Positions 32,038 through 35,471 of a DNA stretch of 35,471 bases are shown here, in pieces. The stretch's first letter is position 1. Each line of letters opens with the position of its first letter. This DNA is from Synechococcales cyanobacterium CRU_2_2 (GTDB lineage: Bacteria; Cyanobacteriota; Cyanobacteriia; PCC-9006; JAAUQQ01): NCBI GenBank assembly GCA_012034805.1, contig JAAUOP010000040.1:1-35471 (forward strand). Reading direction: 5' to 3'. The notes under the pieces are model-generated. The model was not told where the DNA came from. It saw only the letters and a list, made by a program, of their open reading frames with translations, and did not search any database. A program made the translations under genes and the position numbers.

Positions 32038-33201
32038 ATGTCTTCCTCGGCACCGTCTTCCTTGGCCACCGCTTCCTTCACAAACTCTGCTGCGCCCATT
32101 CGCGTCTGCATTACGCTCGGCACCCGGCCCGAGGCCATCAAGCTCGCCCCTGTGATTCAGCATTTCCAGAACGATCCGGCCTTCGAGACCCATGTGGTGC
32201 TCACGGGGCAACACCGCGAAATGGTCGCCCAGGTGATGGACTGGTTTGGTCTTACCGCCACTCACGACCTTGCCATCATGCAAGAGCGGCAGACCCTCAC
32301 TGATATCACTTGCCGCAGCCTCCAAGGGCTTGAGCAGCTCTTCCAGGCGATCGCGCCTCAGCTCGTGCTCGTTCAAGGGGATACCTCCACCGCCTTTGCG
32401 GCTGCCCTTGCGGCTTTCTATCAGCAAATTCCCGTCGGACATGTAGAGGCCGGACTGCGCACCGACAACCTCCTCAACCCCTTCCCCGAAGAGGCCAACC
32501 GACGGCTGCTCTCCCAGCTGGCCCAGCTCCACTTTGCCCCCACGCAGCTCTCCGTCGAAAATCTCGAAAAATCTGGCCTGGTCGGTAATATTCATCTCAC
32601 TGGCAACACCGTCATTGACGCCCTACTCAGCGTCGCCGCTCAATCACCGCCTTGCCCGATTCCAGGTCTCGACTGGCAGACCTATCGCGTTATTCTTTCA
32701 ACGGTCCATCGCCGCGAGAACTGGGGCACGCCACTCCAGGACATCATCGCAAGTATGCTACAAATCGTGGAACAGGTCAGCGACGTGGCCCTGCTGCTGC
32801 CTCTACACCGCAATCCCACGGTGCGAGAACCCATTCAAGCCGCCTTGGGTCATCATCCCCGCATCTTTTTGACCGAACCCCTGGACTATCCCAGCTTGGT
32901 GGGAGCCATGCAGCGCTGTACCCTGTTGTTGACGGATTCAGGCGGTATTCAAGAGGAGGCCCCTGGCCTGGGTAAACCCGTGCTTGTGCTACGGGAAACG
33001 ACCGAACGACCCGAAGCCGTCATGGCCGGTACCGCCAAGCTGGTGGGGACAGACCCCACCCCAGTCGTGGCAGAGGCCATCAAGCTCCTGACTGACCCTG
33101 CTGCCTATGCCGCCATGGCCAACGCCACCAATCCTTTTGGCGACGGCAAAGCCAGTCAACGCATCGCCCAAATCGTTAAGGCTTACTTCGCATCGGCCTA
33201 G
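32038..33201 (+). CDS. wecB: UDP-N-acetylglucosamine 2-epimerase (non-hydrolysing)
   Basis: Interconverts UDP-GlcNAc and UDP-ManNAc for surface polysaccharide. The 387-residue protein has VCITLGTRPEAIKLAPVIQH, TGQHREMVAQVMDWFGL, LVLVQGDTSTAFAAALAAFY, GHVEAGLRTDNLLNPFPEEA, and the C-terminal nucleotide site LLTDSGGIQEEAPGLGKPVL, all matching the epimerase family. About 20 residues of low-complexity sequence (SSSAPSSLATASFTNSAAP) precede the domain, so the true start could be internal. It stands alone: the UDP-ManNAc dehydrogenase or transferase that would use the product is not in the window. Confidence 0.93.
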   Translation: MSSSAPSSLATASFTNSAAPIRVCITLGTRPEAIKLAPVIQHFQNDPAFETHVVLTGQHREMVAQVMDWFGLTATHDLAIMQERQTLTDITCRSLQGLEQLFQAIAPQLVLVQGDTSTAFAAALAAFYQQIPVGHVEAGLRTDNLLNPFPEEANRRLLSQLAQLHFAPTQLSVENLEKSGLVGNIHLTGNTVIDALLSVAAQSPPCPIPGLDWQTYRVILSTVHRRENWGTPLQDIIASMLQIVEQVSDVALLLPLHRNPTVREPIQAALGHHPRIFLTEPLDYPSLVGAMQRCTLLLTDSGGIQEEAPGLGKPVLVLRETTERPEAVMAGTAKLVGTDPTPVVAEAIKLLTDPAAYAAMANATNPFGDGKASQRIAQIVKAYFASA

Positions 33202-33235
33202 GTCTAACCGTTGGAGTGCAAACAGGCTCGTTTGG

Positions 33236-33508
33236 CTAGTCATCCTGACTCGGTGGTTCTGCTGCTGTGTCTAACAGCTCTTGTTTGGAGCGTTTTAGGG
33301 TTGCCCACAACTGCTTAATTTGTTGGTAAGTGTCTTCAGCGGACAGCTTGCCACTGGTCTCTAGACCACACAGCAACGAAACTCGGTAAGCGAACTCTTG
33401 GATGTTGGCATTGAAGGCCAGCTGCTGGGGGCTAAACGGGCCTCGGTATCTGCCGAGGGGCTGGATAAATTCTTCCCGTCTTTGTTGCATTTCATCGCGA
33501 TCGCCCAT
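33236..33508 (-). CDS. DUF7219-like small cyanobacterial protein
   Basis: The 90-residue product has FIQPLGRYRGPFSPQQLAFN, ANIQEFAYRVSLLCGLETSG and KLSAEDTYQQIKQLWATLKR. This resembles a conserved cyanobacterial family that I know as DUF7219, of unknown role. No membrane segment or catalytic motif is visible. It converges on wecB with a 34-base gap. The family assignment is from memory of the pattern and should be treated as likely rather than certain. Confidence 0.65.
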   Translation of the reverse strand: MGDRDEMQQRREEFIQPLGRYRGPFSPQQLAFNANIQEFAYRVSLLCGLETSGKLSAEDTYQQIKQLWATLKRSKQELLDTAAEPPSQDD

Positions 33509-33886
33509 GATTCTCGGCCTCAGCTAAAAGGTGTGCTACCTGATTACGAATTTACTCTTTCTCAAGTGCGCATCATCATCCTTTACCAAGCTTGTGAGCG
33601 CCTGGTCAGCGTTGTTAGTCCCGTCAGGGGTTTGCTTTTGTGAATCTATTTTTTCATTTTGGCGATTTTTTGACAACTTTTAGGTGCTAGATGGGTACTC
33701 TTAAGGCGTGGCTCCCGTATCCGAAATGGAGCGGCTCGTACACCAATCAATCGGAGTATCGGAAAACCCAGACGGCTGAATTACTGCTAGAATTTGTAGC
33801 TCTGTGGTACCTGCCCTGCGGAACTGCCACAAGTATGGTATTGAAACGCTATTCTTGAGATCATAAGGAAAGAGTGGGGAGCCACA
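33509..33886. other. Intergenic region and leader of the lipoprotein gene
   Basis: About 380 bases with no protein gene that I trust. A TTGACA at 33669-33674 is a candidate -35 box. A GC-balanced leader of about 170 bases follows, and GGGGAG is placed six bases before the lipoprotein ATG as a good ribosome-binding site. I looked for riboswitch motifs and saw none I could name. Confidence 0.5.
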
Positions 33887-34962
33887 ATGAACAAATCAAT
33901 GGCGATCGCGTTAGCCGGTCTTGCGGCTCTGGCGCTGACGAGCTGCAATAAACCTCCGGAAGAGCCCCAGGCTGAAGCTCCGGCAACCCCGGTTCCCGCC
34001 GTTGAGGCCACCACTCCTGCGCCTGAAACCGGCCCAGATGGGCTAAAAAAGAGGTTTTCACCTCACCGAACGGCGTTTTGATCACCGAAGCCAATAGTGA
34101 GACTCAAATTCCTGGCTTGATTCCCTCCACGGATTCAAACCTACGCCTCAAGGCCATTGGCCAAGGTCGCCAGGATCCCTTCACCGGTACTATTATTCGG
34201 GTTCGCCCTGTGCCTCCCGATCCGGCCACTCTGGGTAGTGCAGGGGGTAGTGCAGGAGGCAGTTTCTCCGGAGCGGGTGGTTTTGGGACACCGACCCAGA
34301 GATTTTCAGTCGGTTCATCGGCCTTCGGGGGTTCTGGTGACAGTGTGGCTGGTGGCGCTTCTCGGGGAACGACGGTCAGCTCCTCTGGCGGCAGTGTAGC
34401 TAGTGGTGCTTCTCGGGGAGCGACGGCCAGATCCTCTGGCGGCACTGGCTCGGTCGGGAGTCAGATGACACCTCGGGGGGCTTCTACGACGGTCAATACG
34501 AGCAGTAAGACGGCAGCCAAAGGTTCCTCGGGTAGTCGCAAAACGGCTGCTGGCAACTCTTCTAGTGGTAGCAAGACGGCGACGCGTGGGTCTACCGGTG
34601 GCGGTGCCAAGACTCCCCAGATCGCCGTCGGCCCAGGCAACTTGCCTGACCTAACGCCCCGTGCACCGATTCCGGATCCCGCCCTGGCTCGGGCTGTGGA
34701 AGTGACCGGCGTCATCCAAATTGGCTCTACCTACCAGGCTATTGTCAAAGCAGCGGATGAACCCACCAGTCGTTACGTCAGTGTCGGTCAGCGTCTATCC
34801 AATGGTCGCGTTTTGGTCAAACGCATTGAGTCCAACGGCTCTGAACCCGTGGTGATTTTGGAAGAGAGTGGTGTTGAGGTGGTTCGTGCCGTTGGAGCCC
34901 CCGTCGAAGGCGATCGACCCCAGGCGACCGCAGCGCTGCCGGTTCCTCCCTCCAGTATCTAG
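33887..34962 (+). CDS. Glycine/serine-rich lipoprotein with a PilP-like C-terminal domain, frameshifted
   Basis: A lipoprotein signal (MNKSMAIALAGLAALALTSC) with lipobox LTSC at about residue 20 leads to a proline/alanine-rich linker. The frame ends at 34080 after DGLKKR. The continuation is in the next frame as VFTSPNGVLITEANSETQIP, NLRLKAIGQGRQDPFTGTII, then a long glycine/serine linker (repeated GASRG and SSGG). A C-terminal beta domain of about 70 residues follows (VTGVIQIGSTYQAIVKAADE, RYVSVGQRLSNGRVLVKRIE). That domain resembles PilP/GspC-type modules, which would fit type IV pilus assembly; this is inference. One extra A in the A6 run at 34045-34050 restores a 358-residue protein. The span is 3n+2 bases. 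The next gene starts nine bases after its stop. Confidence 0.7.
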
Positions 34963-34970
34963 GTTCGTGG

Positions 34971-35471
34971 ATGACGCCAATTGTGTTGAGATCGGGAGAT
35001 TTGAATCACAACGAGCTCGACACTGCACTTGACATTGCAATTATTGGTGCCGGTGTGGCTGGGTTGACCTGTGCTCGACAGCTGCAGCTCGCCGGTTACC
35101 GAGTAGCATTGATCGACAAATCTCGGGGTCTAGGCGGACGGCTGGCTACCCGTCGTTTGTCGGGGGAGACCCACGCTGACCACGGGGTCTGCTATCTCCA
35201 GCCCAAGCATCCTGCCTTTACCGAGCTGCTGCAAGAACTCGCCCAAAGCGGAATCCTGAGCGTCTGGCCAGCGCGACGCTATGGGCTGTCAGCGGAGGGC
35301 GCTCTGATCCCTGAGTCCAAGCCCAAAGGGAATACTATCTCTGTTCCTTGCTATGCGTCTGAAACGGGTATCACCGCCCTGGCCAAGGCCTTAGCCGTCG
35401 GGTTGCGCGTTGAGCGGGGCAACGGCGATCGCCTCGAGCTCGATACCCGCTCTACCTCCGCCGGTTGGCGC
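34971..35471 (+). CDS. Renalase-like NAD(P)/FAD-dependent oxidoreductase, incomplete at the window end
   Basis: The first 167 residues are present. After a short leader (MTPIVLRSGDLNHNELDTAL) comes the FAD-binding motif DIAIIGAGVAGLTCARQLQL, followed by ALIDKSRGLGGRLATRR, the signature of the renalase-like family, and HADHGVCYLQPKHPAFTELL. Renalases oxidise alpha-NAD(P)H isomers; the cyanobacterial members are little studied. The gene runs off the right edge, so the catalytic domain cannot be assessed. It lies nine bases downstream of the lipoprotein gene, suggesting one transcript. Confidence 0.85.
   Translation, partial: MTPIVLRSGDLNHNELDTALDIAIIGAGVAGLTCARQLQLAGYRVALIDKSRGLGGRLATRRLSGETHADHGVCYLQPKHPAFTELLQELAQSGILSVWPARRYGLSAEGALIPESKPKGNTISVPCYASETGITALAKALAVGLRVERGNGDRLELDTRSTSAGWR

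Noticed and set aside
33398..33643. Plus-strand open frame overlapping the DUF7219-like gene
   Set aside because: It overlaps a frame with family-like sequence on the other strand and shows no family pattern of its own.

Overview
The window looks like chromosomal DNA from a cyanobacterium of moderately high GC. The palindrome GCGATCGC (HIP1) and its core CGATCG recur throughout both coding and non-coding DNA. Several genes belong to families typical of cyanobacteria: a DUF3685/Ycf55-like protein, CofH, a stand-alone NurA-domain protein, two Uma2 proteins, a SWIM zinc-finger protein and a DUF7219-like protein. I cannot name the genus from sequence alone. No rRNA, tRNA or CRISPR array was recognised.

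Layout. Positions 1-1442 hold a BlaI-type repressor and an M56 (BlaR1-like) peptidase on the minus strand, with a SWIM zinc-finger gene diverging at 1658. Cysteinyl-tRNA synthetase and a GT4 glycosyltransferase follow on the minus strand to 5495. Positions 5600-6250 are a scar: a dead IS256-type transposase abutting a decayed Uma2 gene. Next come cofH, an unknown small gene, a rhodanese lipoprotein and NurA (6369-9902). Positions 10163-12568 hold UDP-glucose dehydrogenase and UDP-glucuronate decarboxylase (UDP-Glc to UDP-GlcA to UDP-Xyl). A VanZ-like membrane protein, purN, argC, hemC and a second Uma2 gene occupy 12798-17207. Two M24 aminopeptidase P-like genes, a GT4-like gene, purQ and purS fill 17349-23133, with two small genes between the peptidases. 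Positions 23160-24270 hold a decayed IS630-like HTH gene and a gene-free stretch. A DUF3685 protein and a membrane protein (24270-27106) diverge from a 1159-residue NACHT-pentapeptide protein (27579-31058). The end carries a small membrane protein, UDP-GlcNAc 2-epimerase, a DUF7219-like gene, a glycine/serine-rich lipoprotein and the start of a renalase-like flavoprotein.

Two patterns cut across the genes. First, six genes (M56 peptidase, cysS, ugd, argC, uma2 and the lipoprotein) are each split by one missing base, mostly in a homopolymer. Every affected span has a length of 3n+2, and cysS is essential, so indel error in the assembly is the most likely cause. Second, short tandem repeats of 11-16 bp in 2-6 copies occur at many gene junctions and inside two coding regions. 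In two cases the first repeat copy contains a gene's stop codon.

The genes suggest surface polysaccharide work (two glycosyltransferases, Ugd, UXS, WecB), housekeeping metabolism (CysS, PurN, PurQ, PurS, ArgC, HemC), envelope sensing (BlaI/M56) and DNA repair (NurA). The best candidate for an undescribed system is the NACHT-pentapeptide protein.
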